Of a stretch of DNA of 64,000 nucleotides, positions 11,592-23,400 are shown piece after piece; positions within the stretch are counted from its first letter, which is position 1; each line of letters opens with the position of its first letter. Both the position numbers and the translations under genes were made by a program. The notes below the pieces were generated by a model. That model had not been told where the DNA came from, ran no database searches, and saw nothing but the letters and a program-made list of their open reading frames with translations. Origin of the DNA: Ophioderma brevispina (lineage: Eukaryota > Echinodermata > Ophiuroidea > Amphilepidida > Ophiodermatidae); assembly GCA_023653785.1 (NCBI GenBank), contig JAMKCH010049087.1, forward strand, positions 1 to 64,000, read 5' to 3'.

Positions 11592-11953
11592 CATTGTGAC
11601 CCCCTGAAAACAATGTGACATTTGACATCACCCTCTACTTCAGATATGTTGTAAGCTATAGATTTAACAAATTGTCTTGGAAGAACAGGCTTTGGTGTCT
11701 TTCGTTTTTTCCACAACAAAATACTCAATATTGCCACACAAAGGTATTTATGGGGACTAGAAGTCATCGTGCTTGCACAGTGTATACATTCTATGGGAAT
11801 ATCAACAAAATTGTGCTGTGCTAAAAATGTAAAAGGGACATCAAGACACCAAGCAGGTTCGTTCAGGGAGTAGTTCTTTAAGATGTATCTTCACCATATT
11901 TGAAGTAGAGGGTTGATGTCATATGTCAACACTGATTTTCAGGGGGGTCAATA
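11592..11953. repeat. Inverted repeat with about 60-bp arms
   Basis: Arm 11592-11652 (TGACCCCCTGAAAAC, then GACATCACCCTCTACTTCA) recurs inverted at 11892-11953 with several mismatches. The spacer is about 240 bases. Possibly a degraded foldback or MITE. Confidence 0.65.
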
Positions 11954-12587
11954 TATGTCAAAATGCAAATTAGGATTTTTTTTCAATGGGCCTCACTCCA
12001 CTTATACTTTTTGTGCTTAGCTTGTACTGGTTTTAGAAAAGTCTGCTGTGCGATGGACAATGGAAATTAAAAATATTGTACTTTTCCCCCCGAGTGTCTG
12101 GACCCCCCCCCCAACTTGGTTCCAGATGAAAACTATGCATTTTAAACCCAAAACAACTTTTAAAGTAACTTAAATATCATGTTTGATGCCAGATTTGAAC
12201 TTACACCAAAAAATACCCAAGATAGTGATTTTCAAATTTGTGTGTGTGTGGGGTGTGGTGTGGGGGGGGGGGGGGGCGGGTCCATACAAGTTTATGCCCC
12301 TCTCAAAATTAAATTTTGCACACACACCATTTTGGTGAGTGGAACCACCCCCCCCCCCCCCAAAAAAAAAAAAAAATTCTGAAAAGACCGCGGAGAACGA
12401 AAGTGGTATGAAGCTCAAATTGCAGGATTTCATTTCATCCATATCTGTTCACAACACACAAAAATAAAAATATCCATTCATGTTCCGTGGACATCTTGAG
12501 TATTGACTGGATAGTCCCATGGAACATGATGGAGGAAAGGAGAAGACCGACAAACACAACCAGTTTTAAAATATCACCCCAATTGTA
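11954..12587. other. Intron with homopolymer G, C and A runs
   Basis: Holds a 15-base G run at 12262-12276 preceded by a short GT repeat, and a 14-base C run followed by a 15-base A run at 12348-12376. The short ORFs here are artefacts of the runs. Nothing else recognised. Confidence 0.6.
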
Positions 12588-12741
12588 GCCCCTACACTCT
12601 AAATTACAAGGATTTAAAATAAATCCCAAAAGATTGTGATTAGCGACCAATGCCATTTGTAGATTACAATCTAAAAAATGGATTGGTCCCTAATAACAAT
12701 CTTTTGGGATTTAGGAACCCCGGTAATTTAGCGTGTAGCAT
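12588..12741. mobile_element. Hairpin MITE, arms about 75 bp, almost no loop
   Basis: The left arm from 12588 (CCCTACACTCTAAATTAC) and the right arm ending near 12741 (GTAATTTAGCGTGTAGC) are inverted copies centred on about 12665. Both include CCCAAAAGATTGT. The arms differ at roughly a quarter of positions, including small indels. No clear target duplication. Confidence 0.7.
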
Positions 12742-13613
12742 GCAAAAATATGACAAATCAGTTGCAAGGTCCAACGCCGGCACATTGAGTTACGGGCTAA
12801 ATAAAGACACAATCGGTTGCCTTTTCTATGTTACTCATCCAGCAGTTAGTTTTCATCCACCCCAAATCAGTTCAAACCGGCATTCAAATTCAATCTAATA
12901 ATTGAAAACCTGTGATTTGCGAGCTCACACGCTTTTGAAGAAATTGGAATCGGTCGTTCTGTTTATAAGATATTTTTTTTATTTTTGGTATTTTACAGCA
13001 AAACAATTGGGAATTACCTTTCAGTTTTAAATTATTTAAAGAGAAACTGGCACATGTGAAAAATAAACATCTAAACCAGAATTGCCCCACTGTTTCAACA
13101 TACATGCACACATGGCATTGACTAAATGGTCTTGGATAGTGCCCCACAGCTACCCCTTGTACGAATGGGAATCTCACGGTCATCAAGATGTCATTAGAGG
13201 TCATAGCCCCCAAAATGGCCAGATTTATCAAATGCAGCCTTGTCAAGCAGTTGAAATTGACATCAGCAGCGATCTACCGTAAAGCAATAGTCATTTTGAC
13301 CCAATTAACGCTTGTATAGCCATAGCTATTTTAGAATTTCCGGATTCCAACACAAAGTGTCTTCGGTTTCGATCGCAAGCGCGAGCAGACACGCGGCCCG
13401 CCTCGCATATGAGCGATTCGTGGAAGTTAACAATTTTCTATTATGGGAGGAGATCGTGTGTGGTGTTGACTTTTGAACGGTAGTAATTCCTAAACGGGAG
13501 GGATTCGTGCACATAATTATGGTAATAAATAGATTTCTGAGACCATTTTCATTTACGCGGTTTTGCATGGGCGCCGGCCTAAGGCCCTGGAGTGGGTGTG
13601 GGGGGATTTTGCG
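12742..13613. other. Intron, nothing recognised
   Basis: Short ORFs on both strands (for example minus 12890-13246) have no recognisable motifs. From about 13555 a motif like GGGCGCC...AAGGCCC appears twice, the second copy being the start of the foldback arm. Confidence 0.5.
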
Positions 13614-13977
13614 TGGGCGCCGTTCTAAGGCCCAGGGGGTAGATTCTTGAATCATTTTTTCTTGTATCCCATGTAGTAGGATCAAAATAGGACATGTACC
13701 CACACTAACCCAAAAAAATTGCAACAGAAGGTTTCTTGGCATTTTCTGGTAATATAAGGTCAGTTCAATAATATATCAAAAGTTGCGCAAAATCGATGTC
13801 CCAGAAAGCGTTCAAACTATGACATAAACGAAATGGCCGCCATCCGCCATTTTGAAAAACATAAATCCTCATATCTCTGGCAATAAATGAGCTAAAAGGG
13901 CAAACAAGATGTCATTTCCTATTAATTCTAGCATAACAAATCCATTAAAATGGGTTTTATGAAGATGAGATATCATC

Positions 13978-14760
13978 TTATCATTTAGTAGACATGAATA
14001 CTTGAATCTCATTGGTTAACAGGCTAATGAATATATTTCCGTATTGCGTGGTAGGAATATGCTAACCACGTAATATATTCCCGTATTACGTGATGATTAT
14101 ACCAAGTATTAGACCCCCTACTTTACATACATTAAAATCTATGTGTGTAATGATCTTGTGCATCTGTGGAAGAGACTGATTTGCCAGCCCCCTCTGAGAA
14201 GCACAAATCAAAAATGGACTTTTTTTGCCACCACACTGCTGTGCAGCTGTGTGTGATGCTGCAATTGCAAAACACATTGATACAGCAATTATTCCTATGT
14301 TCTCAGTATAAATAAATTTTGAAAATTCTCCTGTGTTTTAGAGAGAAATTGTGACTACTGACCAGGAAGTCTTTCAAAGAGGTGGGTTAAAGGTCCCCAG
14401 TCTTACAGTGCAGTGGTAGACACACCTGACAGAATTTCAACTACTGTGCACTGCCTAGTCTGGACACAAATCAACAATGTGGACATGACAGCCTGGTCTT
14501 GACTGTTGTTGTTTGATTTGTACTTTGTAGCCTCATAGATATTAGAAATGGCCGAGACTAGGCCAGGGGCCCAGGGTCTAGGCCTATAGTGAACTTGTTT
14601 TTAATTTATTTGGACCAAAAGTGCTTGGGCCATGATGACATTCTTATTCTGTAGCCAAGTGTAATGTCCATTGTCTGTTCTCATGGCTCTGGAAGTGCTA
14701 TTCCAGATTTAGATCTGAGTTAGGCTTACCACTTCAATATTCATGTCTACTAAATGATAA
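13978..14760. mobile_element. TIR element nested in the foldback left arm
   Basis: Begins TTATCATTTAGTAGACATGA and ends with the inverse TCATGTCTACTAAATGATAA, about 27 bp of inverted termini around a 783-bp non-coding body. It interrupts a satellite-like unit that is continuous in the opposite arm. Confidence 0.75.
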
Positions 14761-14766
14761 AGGCGT

Positions 14767-14901
14767 TTATCCCCTGTTGGTATAAGCAATACGGAAAATA
14801 CCTTGGTTGGGTGCGTAATCACAATTCGGGCCTATGGCCTCATGTGATACGGCACCCACAATAGGTATTTTTCCGTATTTGCGTGAACAAACAGGGGATA
14901 A
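14767..14901. mobile_element. Short hairpin MITE nested in the foldback left arm
   Basis: Inverted arms of about 60 bases starting TTATCCCCTGTT at 14767 and ending AACAGGGGATAA at 14901, sharing inner motifs AATACGGAAAATACC and GGGTGC. It lies six bases beyond the previous element. Confidence 0.7.
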
Positions 14902-17599
14902 TAATATTACCCTCAAAAAATCCAATGCCGCCATCCGCATGTGAAAGTACAAATTATTGTATCTCTGTGCCGGAGGGGCCAAAATGAAAACAAGATAACA
15001 TTTCCTAATAATTCTAGCATAACAAATCATTGAACGAGATTTATTACGTTGAGGATATCACTTGGCCTCTAACTAAACCAAATGGCTGCCATCCGCCTGT
15101 TGAAAAGTATGAATTATTTTATATGACACCCAGATGCCAAAAGGGCAAATTAAGGTGTGTTTGTTATTAATTGAAGGAAAAGAAATACATGAGATGTTGT
15201 TTTAAAGTTTTGCGAGCATCTTGACATCGTCAAAATGGCCACTGTCCACATTTTGAAAATAAGGAAAGAAATAAATCCTTCTATATGCATCAGACAGGAT
15301 TACAAGGTAATTAGGTGTGCATTTTCTATAAATCCGGCATTTTTTTTTTACAAAAAAAAAAATATATTAGAATAAAAAATGATATTTTTAATGGGGCTAT
15401 TCGTCCTAAAAATTTTAGCCATTTAATTTTTTATCAGCTATAAATCTATCGTCATTTCAATTTATGGTGTTTACAGTATATTTGTGGAATTCTTCAAGTA
15501 TAGCAGGAAGAAAGTAGTTTCACATTATTCAATCACAACATGTGGAAAAGAAATTGTTACAACAGACGAGATACCAACATTTGATATTAGTCTTCAAGTT
15601 ATTCATCATTGAGACTGGATCTTTGGTTCTTGTTTTGACAGGAATGTCCACAAGCTGTGATGTGGTGCATTCCATTCTTTTACAGGTTCATTTCATTAGA
15701 TGACTGATGAAGAACAATTGAATCGGATCTTGCCGTGGAAACTCTGGTGCAGGACTTGTCATGAGGGGAAATCATTTCCACTTTTACTATCTAGTCATGG
15801 CTGACCATCTAACATGTCCAGCCATAAGAGATCATTTATTGCTTCAAATGCCCACTTCTGGTATGCCCTTTTGAGTGCATTCCTGCTACTAATCATCTGG
15901 CAGGCTTAAAAAAAGGAGGTTTATCACTCTCTCGGGGAAACCCATAGTGGTTTCTACGACGTTAGTTTCTGCTCGTTAATGCCCGTTATAATCCTTTCCA
16001 AAAAAAAAAAGACTCTGATTTCTGATCATTGAACAAGGACGCCATTGGGTTGCAGCTTTCAATTCTATCGATCAGAATCCATATGGGAGTACAAAATACT
16101 CTGGAACAAGGTTCAGAACACAGGGTCGCCATGAATGACTTTGAAGAAAATAGACTTCTTGCCAGCCCCAAAGATTACTGCAAGTAGTATCGCACTTAAA
16201 ATGCATGAAGGAAAACAAGCAGATTTAGAGCGAAGGTTCACTGATAAGCGCTTTGCAAAAAGCTTTTATATTATACACATACTGTTCCTTGTATCTGTCA
16301 GACAAAGTAAAGGTGTCATTACAAGCCCTCATCTGCATAATGGAGAAGTATTAATAGATCTGTCTTTCCCCCATAGGATTTTGACTTAAAAGTATGCCAT
16401 GGCGACTGCCATTTTGCTATATATCAACATCTGCATCTCCTTCTGCATAGTTACGTTGGCAGTTAGTATCTTGTTGATTCGCCCATGACACCAATAGGGT
16501 CTTCTTGCGTTATTGAGGCGGCAGCGCTAAATTATGTTGTAGATGGTAGAGCCAGCTCACTCGGTGTTGGTTGGGGTTTGAGAAGTCTTGCCGCCAAGGT
16601 TGACAGCATTATCCCTTCACATGAGAAAAGGCCTGAGAAACATTTTCCAGGCATAAATAACTGGTGAAGATGTCAATGTACAAGATCTGTTCAAAGGAGC
16701 AAAAGATACAGTCAAGAAATGGAAGGACAAGCTGACTTTCTTATAATAGCTACAAATGGAAAACTAAGTCAAGGAAGACCCTTGCATCTGATTGGGCTGT
16801 CAAGGTAACTGATGACCAAGCTCTGTTATTCAAAGATTCCGGTTTGGTATCACCAATCTGGAGAACTGTCATTAGAAAGGTGCTTTGCCATGAACTTCAC
16901 CATACCGCCATCCGTTTTTTGTCTTGAGGACACAAGCATGTTTTAAAGCACAATTTTGATGGCTATTTCACAAAACCATTGTGTCTCGTCAGAGGGCTGC
17001 TTGCTCCCTGAGAACATCTTGTGAAAGAATGATCAATAGTTGTTGATGGAGGTTCTCTTTTAACCATTGCTGAAATGACAGAGGAAACACTTATAGTATA
17101 GTTGCAATACTGATGATTATTATGAACTTCACAGTTAAAAAAGTCCATACAGGTAAACAAATGGAATGTATTAAATTTAAAAATTTGAACCAAAAAACAA
17201 AAAGACAGCACACATGAACTTTGCGAAACTAGGATCGCTAATAGGTAGACATATATAAAATGCAACAAATTTCACCATGGCATAACTGTAGGTCAACAAT
17301 CCAAATTGGAGAAGAACAGATCTGTGATAGTTACTTCTCCAATATGCAGAAAAAAAAAGGTTGGTATGACCTTACTTTTGGGCTGACCAGACAGCAAAGA
17401 GAAAAACATATGTGTTATGATATCAAGCTTTTGAAGCGCTTATTCAGTGATTGGCATGTGCTTCATATCTGTATCTAATCTGCCAATGCATACTACTTCA
17501 AGAAGATTTGGGGATGGCAAAGAAATCTGATGTTCCTTCAAAGTATTCATGGTAAACCCTGATTACGAGTTGTTGACAGAGTATTTTATACCACTGTAA

Positions 17600-17945
17600 G
17601 CGGGGGTGTGGTCTACCGGAAAAGTGCAGGACTCGTGATCAATAGGACGTGAAAAATCGTGAGTTCGAGCCCCACTATGGTCAACGTGTTTGGGACCGGG
17701 GCAAAGGACACTTAGTCTCAATTGGCTCGTCCACCCAAGCGAAATCTGGGTAGCGGCTTTGGGGAAATTACAATCTAACTGCTCATAGGCTTGTCACTGT
17801 AAGGCATGTATTTGAGCAGACAACTAATGAAGCGAAATGATTGTGACGATTTTCTTGAAGGCAGCGTATATAATTGTCAACTGCGCTTTGAGCCTGTTTA
17901 CGGGGTATAAGCGCTATATAAAAAAAGGTTGTTATTAGTATTATT
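17600..17945 (+). mobile_element. tRNA-derived SINE with L2-type tail
   Basis: The head has an A-box-like GTGGTCTACCGG at 17608-17619 and a clear B box GTTCGAGCC at 17663-17671, the internal RNA polymerase III promoter of tRNA SINEs. The 3' end carries GCGCTTTGAGC and AAGCGCTATATAAAA (17909-17923), the stem region shared with L2-like LINE tails, followed by a short ATT-rich run. It lies in the centre of the foldback element. It is not a functional tRNA gene, because the cloverleaf is degraded. Confidence 0.75.
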
Positions 17946-19548
17946 ACAATATAATCTGGAATCTATAGAAAGAGGAAGGCTGCAACCCAATGGTGGTCCC
18001 TGTTCAATAACAATCAGGCAATTCAGAAGTATTTGGAATCAATTACACTACAGGTACCGGTACCTTTCCAAAAAATGTTTTCAACCACAGCTGTGGACAT
18101 TCAAAGGAAAACATGGACCAGACCAAAAGAAAGTCTCAGATGATGATAAATTGAAGACTAAATTGTAATATTTAATACTATAGTGTCGTCGATCTTATCT
18201 ACTACTGCAAACAAGGGTTTCGCGGCCATATTTGGTGATGAGTGAATAAGTGAAATTGTCTTTCTGTTAATTTCAAAAATTCACAAGAACACTGTAAACA
18301 ACTTCTAAGGTCAATGTGATAGATTATAGCGTGATTAAAAATTAATATAAAAAAAAAAAATTAATATGGCTACAGAATTATGGAAAAATAGCCAAATAAA
18401 ATCCTTTAATTTGAATAAATTGTAATCAGCATCGGAATTAGAAAATTACACCTCATGTGCCATTGTAATTGTCTGATGCTATAACAGGATTTTGTTTCAC
18501 TTTTAAATCATCATGGCGGACAGTGGCATTTTGAAGACGTAAAGGTGCTATCAAAAATTAAAAACCATCTAATGTATTTCGTATGCAACAATTAATAAAA
18601 ACAAAATAACAATATATTGTATTTTGGCCCAGTGGTGACAGAAGATTAAAATAATTTTTACTTAAAACATGGTGGATGTAGGCCATAGGGGTATTTAAGA
18701 GGTCAGATGGTTTATCCTCAATTCCTAAACCCCCTATTCATTTTAATAGATTGTTATGCTAGAATAATAGAAAATGACATTTTGGTTTGTCGTTTTTGGA
18801 CCATCCGTACAAGAGATAGATGACAAGAATTTGTACTACAAATGGAGGATGCGGCCATTATTGCATTTAAAGGTCAAAGATGATATCTCAACTTCATATA
18901 AAACCCATTTTTAATGGATTGTTATGCTTAGAATTAATAGTGAAAAGTGACAATTATGTTTGTCGTTTTGGCCCATACGACCTAGAGATTACAAGAATTT
19001 GTTTTACTTATACAACATGGCGAGGATGGCGGCCCATTATTGACATTTAAAGATCGATGATATCTAACTTCATAAATAAAACCAATTTTAAGGATTTTTT
19101 ATGCTAGAATAATAGAATGACATCTGTTGTCGTTTTGGCCCACCCGGTACCAGAGATACAAGAATTCTTACTTTTCCAACATGGCGGTATGGAGGCCATA
19201 TTGGATTAGAGGTCAGATGATATCTCAAACTTAATAAAACCCTTTTTAATGGCTTGGTATGCTAGAATTATTAGGAAATGACACTTGTTTGTCCTTTTAG
19301 CGCATTTATGCCAGAGATGTGAGGATTTATGTTTTTCAAAATGGGCGGATGGCGGCCATTTGTTTATGTTATAGTTGACACACTTTCTGGGACTTCGATT
19401 TTGTGACACCTTTTGATTTTATATTGTAGGCTGACCTAATCTATTCTACAGAACATGCCCAAGAAACCTTTGTTGCAATTTTTGGGGGTCATGTGCTATC
19501 TTTACTCTACTAATGTGTAAGGTTAAGCATGGGCCTCTAGACGGCCCT

Positions 19549-20423
19549 GTGGTTATATACGGGGATGTACCTCGAAAGGGGAAATAGCCGTCAGCATCTT
19601 GAACAAGACTAGTCTAAGACTATCGAATTGCATGCTGGTGTTTCACACGCATGTGACCAGTTTAGCGTCAACAGCTTTTTCAGGAAGGGGCAAGGGGCAT
19701 ACATATTTCCGGGGGAAAAGCATATGTTAAAATTTGTTAGTATAGTATATATCTATGTTGTTTTCACGGTATATGTTGCTGTGTGCAGAAATTAAATATT
19801 TTTAAGGGGCAAGGGGGGGAAGATTTCCCACAAGGGGGAAGGCTGCTTCCCATGCTCCACACCCCCCCCCCCGCCCCCGGGTTACGCCCTACTGATGTCG
19901 ATCGATTTTCATGACACTTGGATTTGCATGGGTCCTTGGGTAGTGTCTCACATATGGTGAACTCATGTGACCCTGGTGACTTATGACCTTTTGACTTATG
20001 TACAAACCGGATATATCAAATGATGGGGTTTACATGTGTCGAGCGATTTTCATGACACCTGAATGAATTACTGGTACTTGGTTAGTGCCCCACATGTTGG
20101 TTTCATTGACCTCATTTGACCTTTGTCCCCATTCACAAACTGCGAGACAGACGACATATGCATTCGGTGAATTGCCTAATTTTGTATTAAAGGGGAATGA
20201 CCCAATTTAAGTATACTAAATTTTCAGGGGATTTGTGGATGTTGTCAGTCTATACGATCACCCCGGGGGTAAGCAACACAAATCTAAGGGATGTACCACT
20301 ACTATAAGTCTCATTCTGGAAATAAATGACCATTATTAATTTTCTTCATGCTATTTTGGTTTAGATATTGGTCACATTTTCACAATTTTCTGAAATGTGT
20401 TGGAAAATTTCTTCATGGTGGAG
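19549..20423. other. Intron with a short tandem duplication
   Basis: A block with GTCGATCGATTTTCATGACAC at about 19898 recurs as GTCGAGCGATTTTCATGACA at about 20038, period about 140 bp, each followed by 'tgacctt..tgacc' phrases. Before it, 19800-19890 is rich in G and C runs and ends GGGTTACGCCCTACTG, which could be the end of a hAT-type element. Otherwise nothing recognised. Confidence 0.5.
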
Positions 20424-20432
20424 ACCAAATGT

Positions 20433-22480
20433 TTTTTTTTGTAGATCCATAAGGCTCTACCATTTATTGCATCATCAAGAAAAAAAATATATATCATAAA
20501 ATTACAAATTCAATTATCTAGGACAAAAAAAGCAAATAACATGTATTATAGATATAAATGCAAAGAACAATACATTTAAAGAATGATATTGTTCCAACCT
20601 GTAATATTATTGTTCTTAAAGCAATATACTTCTCAGTCGCCCACATCACATACTGTCTTATCTGACATTTTTGACTTTTTTGAGATATTTTGCATATGTA
20701 CTTATAATGTTATGGTCTATATATGCACAAAGTTACAATCTTTAAAGTGACCTAATTAGTGAGATATTAATTAAGAATTTTGATCATTAAGCTCAAATCT
20801 GCATATCGCGATTTCACATACTGTCTTATGTTTCATTTACACGTAATTTCAATAGGAGTATAATTAACGTTGTTCGTAAAACAGTCTGTTTACGCTTTTC
20901 ACATACAGATCTTCACATACAGTTTTTCACATAGTGATCTATCTATTTCAATATTTCGTCAGATAAGACAGTATGTGATGATATCAGGTTTTACTTTATT
21001 GCACCTAGGATTATAAATATGATATTTAGCATGAAGGACAACAAAATTAAACTTGCGGTTATGAACATCCGAAATACCCAACAAAACATCCTTCATAGTA
21101 AGATTTTGAATATTATTTAAAATTCTAGATTGAAAAGATTGCCAAAAGGCAGAAGTAAAATGACATTCCCAAAAGAGATGCACAAGGTCTTCAACTTCCC
21201 TGTTGCAAAAAGTACAAAGAGGAGAGTCAATAATACCCATTTGGTAGACCAATTTATTCACGGATAGAAATCTTTGCAAAAGATTAAATTGGAAGTATTG
21301 CAATCTGGAGGATAAAGATATAATATATTTCAACCCAATCAAGATTTATATCATTAAACAACAGTGACCACTAGGGGGTTTTGATACTGTGTATCAACCT
21401 ACAAACTTTATTAGTCTTCCTGATGTTAGAAAGCAACTCGATATTGGGATTATCACAAACACCATCCTCATCCACCGCCTGGACACTTCTTTACCAACAT
21501 AATGGAATTGCATAGATTAATGAAAAATATTCCATAAAATTGGATTTTAACTGGTATTTTGCTATAAAAGCAGCATACGACATAATCGTACCGTCGTCTA
21601 ACAGGATATCATTAAAATATTTTATACCACTGTTATACTAATTACATTTAAAGATGGTGCTGTTATTAATTCTAATAGCAGAATTATTCCATAATACATG
21701 TATTTGGTAACGGGAGTTTGAGTAATCAGAATCATACACCACATAAGCCCAAGCATTTACAACCTCCTTAATAAAACAATTACTTATAGACTTACCTATA
21801 TACAGATCTCATTCGGTTTAATATTACAAATAAGATCACCACCGAGATGTTTAAGATAAAAATTGTAAAAGCACTTCCATTTGCCATTATTGTTGTCATC
21901 TAAAAGACGTTTCACCCAAGCAATCCTAAGACCTTTAACCATTGATGGAAAATGGAACATCCTAAGACCTCCAACAGAATAATCACCAATAATGGTCTTC
22001 CTACTAATATTGTCAGGTTTACCTGACCAGATAAAATTGTAAATCACGGTGTCAAGTTGATTAAAAAACTCATCAGGAAGCTTTGTTAAAACGGACAAAA
22101 GAAAAATAAGCTGAGAAAGGCCTAAACTTTTAACAATGGTGATCTTACCCATAGGTGTAAGGTCTCTCAAAGACCAAATCCTCAAGATATTCTTGAGTTT
22201 CTCAAGCTTTGGTATAAAATTGAGCTCATACATATTATTCAAATCTTGCTGCAAAACAATACCCAAAAGCTTGATCGGGCCAACAGACAATTTTAAACCT
22301 GAAGATGTAACATCTGGAGGATCATGCTTGTAACAACCTAAAGCCAAAAGCTCACATTTACTTAGATTTATTGTAAGCCCAGAGTAACATTTAAAAGAAT
22401 TAAGAACATTAATTGCACTACACAGAGATTTCACATCATGAAGATACAAAGTAGTGTCATCGGCATAAGTACTAATAAGA
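20433..22480 (-). pseudogene. L1-Tx1-like retrotransposon, 5'-truncated, with target-site duplication
   Basis: On the minus strand the copy starts within the reverse transcriptase catalytic motif (TYADDTTLYLHD at about 22470) and continues GLTINLSKCELLALG, then IVLQQDLNN, LRDLTPMGKITIVKSLGL, DTVIYNFIWSGKPDNIS and GGLRMFHFPSMVKGLRIAW. After a frame break comes the C-terminal zinc-binding region (MGIIDSPLCTFCNRE, DLVHLFWECHF). A final piece with EKYIAL lies beyond a MITE insertion. An A-rich tail sits at the low-coordinate end (T run at 20432-20440 on plus). ACCAAATGT occurs on both sides, at 20424-20432 and 22481-22489, as expected for target-primed insertion. The copy is broken by the MITE and frameshifts. 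Confidence 0.9.
20645..20979. mobile_element. MITE inserted in the L1-Tx1 copy
   Basis: 335 bp with inverted ends ATCACATACTGTCTTATC at 20645 and its complement ending at 20979. An extra internal CACATACTGTCTTATG lies near 20815. It separates the L1-Tx1 zinc-binding region from its EKYIAL tail, so it is younger than that insertion. Confidence 0.8.
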
Positions 22481-22627
22481 ACCAAATGTCACAAATCTGC
22501 GAAACCGGTCGAAATTATTTAAAAGAATCTGTAAACCACCACTATGCTATGACGGTATGGATGGATTCTGCAGTCTTTTCAGGAGAAGAGTACCTCGGGG
22601 AGTTAGAGTGGCATGGGTGATGAAAGC

Positions 22628-23400
22628 TCAAGCCCTCCTATAATAATCATGCCCAGGATTTACCTCTATTGTTCCTAAAAAGATATAGCAAAATATTGGC
22701 CTTTTGTTCAGTGTTGGTGACCTTTTTGTCACATTTCTCTTTCCTATGACCAGTGGCGTAGCCAGAAAAAAAAAAAAAAAAAAAAGGGGGGAATCTTGCC
22801 CCCTCTTTCCCCCTGAAAAATTAGTGATTTACATAGGCCATATACTATACCAACAAATTTTAAAATATGCTTGCCCTCCTGAAAATATATGTGCCCCTCC
22901 TTTCCCCCCCCCCCTGAAAAAAAAGCTGGCTACGCCACTGCCTATGACAGACTCAGGGGAGTACCCCCAGACGTCCTGAATGACATGTAGTAGCAGCTTG
23001 TGGTCTCCTATAACATGACCAGGTTTTATTGCAATTGTTACTCTGGAAAAAAATATTGCAATTTTGTGTAATGTTGACCTTTTTCGTTTCCTCCTTCTTA
23101 TGATACACCCATGGGAACACGAAGGGATCATAAACGTTATAGAAAGTACCGGCTTGTGCTCTCCTTGAATATACTCAAATTTATCTGGATTAGCTCAAGT
23201 AAGAAAAAAAACAGGTAAAATATTTAACTGTTTTGTACAATGTTGACGTTTTCAATCGTTTCCCACCCTGGGACCAAAGCAGGGAAACACCTAAGGGGCT
23301 CTGAATGTTATAGGTAGGAGCAGCATACGTAAATTTGACTATCAATAGCTGCAGTAGAATAAAATATGTGGACAAATGTTGACCTTGATGTGGATACACA
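22628..23400. repeat. Degenerate tandem repeat, unit about 170 bp
   Basis: Phrases of the type 'gtggtctcctataacatgacc', 'gcaattttgtgtaatgttgacc' and 'cgtttcc..ccttatgatacaccc' recur in order about three and a half times. The first unit is split by the MITE at 22751-22940. Confidence 0.65.
22751..22940. mobile_element. hAT-type MITE with perfect 15-bp TIRs and 8-bp target duplication
   Basis: CAGTGGCGTAGCCAG at 22751-22765 and the exact inverse CTGGCTACGCCACTG at 22926-22940. CCTATGAC occurs on both sides (22743-22750 and 22941-22948). An 8-bp duplication and CAG termini are diagnostic of hAT. The 190-bp body contains a 21-base A run and no ORF of its own. Confidence 0.95.

Larger units (their letters stand above)
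13614..19548. mobile_element. Giant foldback element, 5.9 kb, with satellite-like arms
   Basis: The two ends are inverted copies over long distances. The left end (GGGCGCCGTTCTAAGGCCC at 13614) pairs with 19531-19548. 'ttgcaacagaaggtttcttgg' at 13722 pairs with about 19460-19482. AAATCGATGTCCCAGAAAG at about 13790 pairs with 19386-19404. GGCCGCCATCCGCCATTTTG pairs with 19340-19360. Inner arm parts near 15180-15500 pair with 18265-18560. Left arm about 1.9 kb (swollen by nested insertions), right arm about 1.3 kb. In the right arm a unit of about 170 bp with TATGCTAGAATTAATAG recurs four times (18756, 18923, 19101, 19259). The 2.7-kb centre (15501-18264) holds a SINE and no transposase I can recognise. 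The design recalls foldback elements such as Drosophila FB or sea urchin TU; kinship is not shown. Confidence 0.75.

Noticed and set aside
16135..17478. ORFs in the centre of the foldback element as a transposase
   Set aside because: Short, broken and without DDE-type spacing or zinc-finger motifs that I can recognise.
17600..17690. Functional tRNA gene
   Set aside because: The B box is good, but the arms do not pair into a cloverleaf and an L2-type SINE tail follows.
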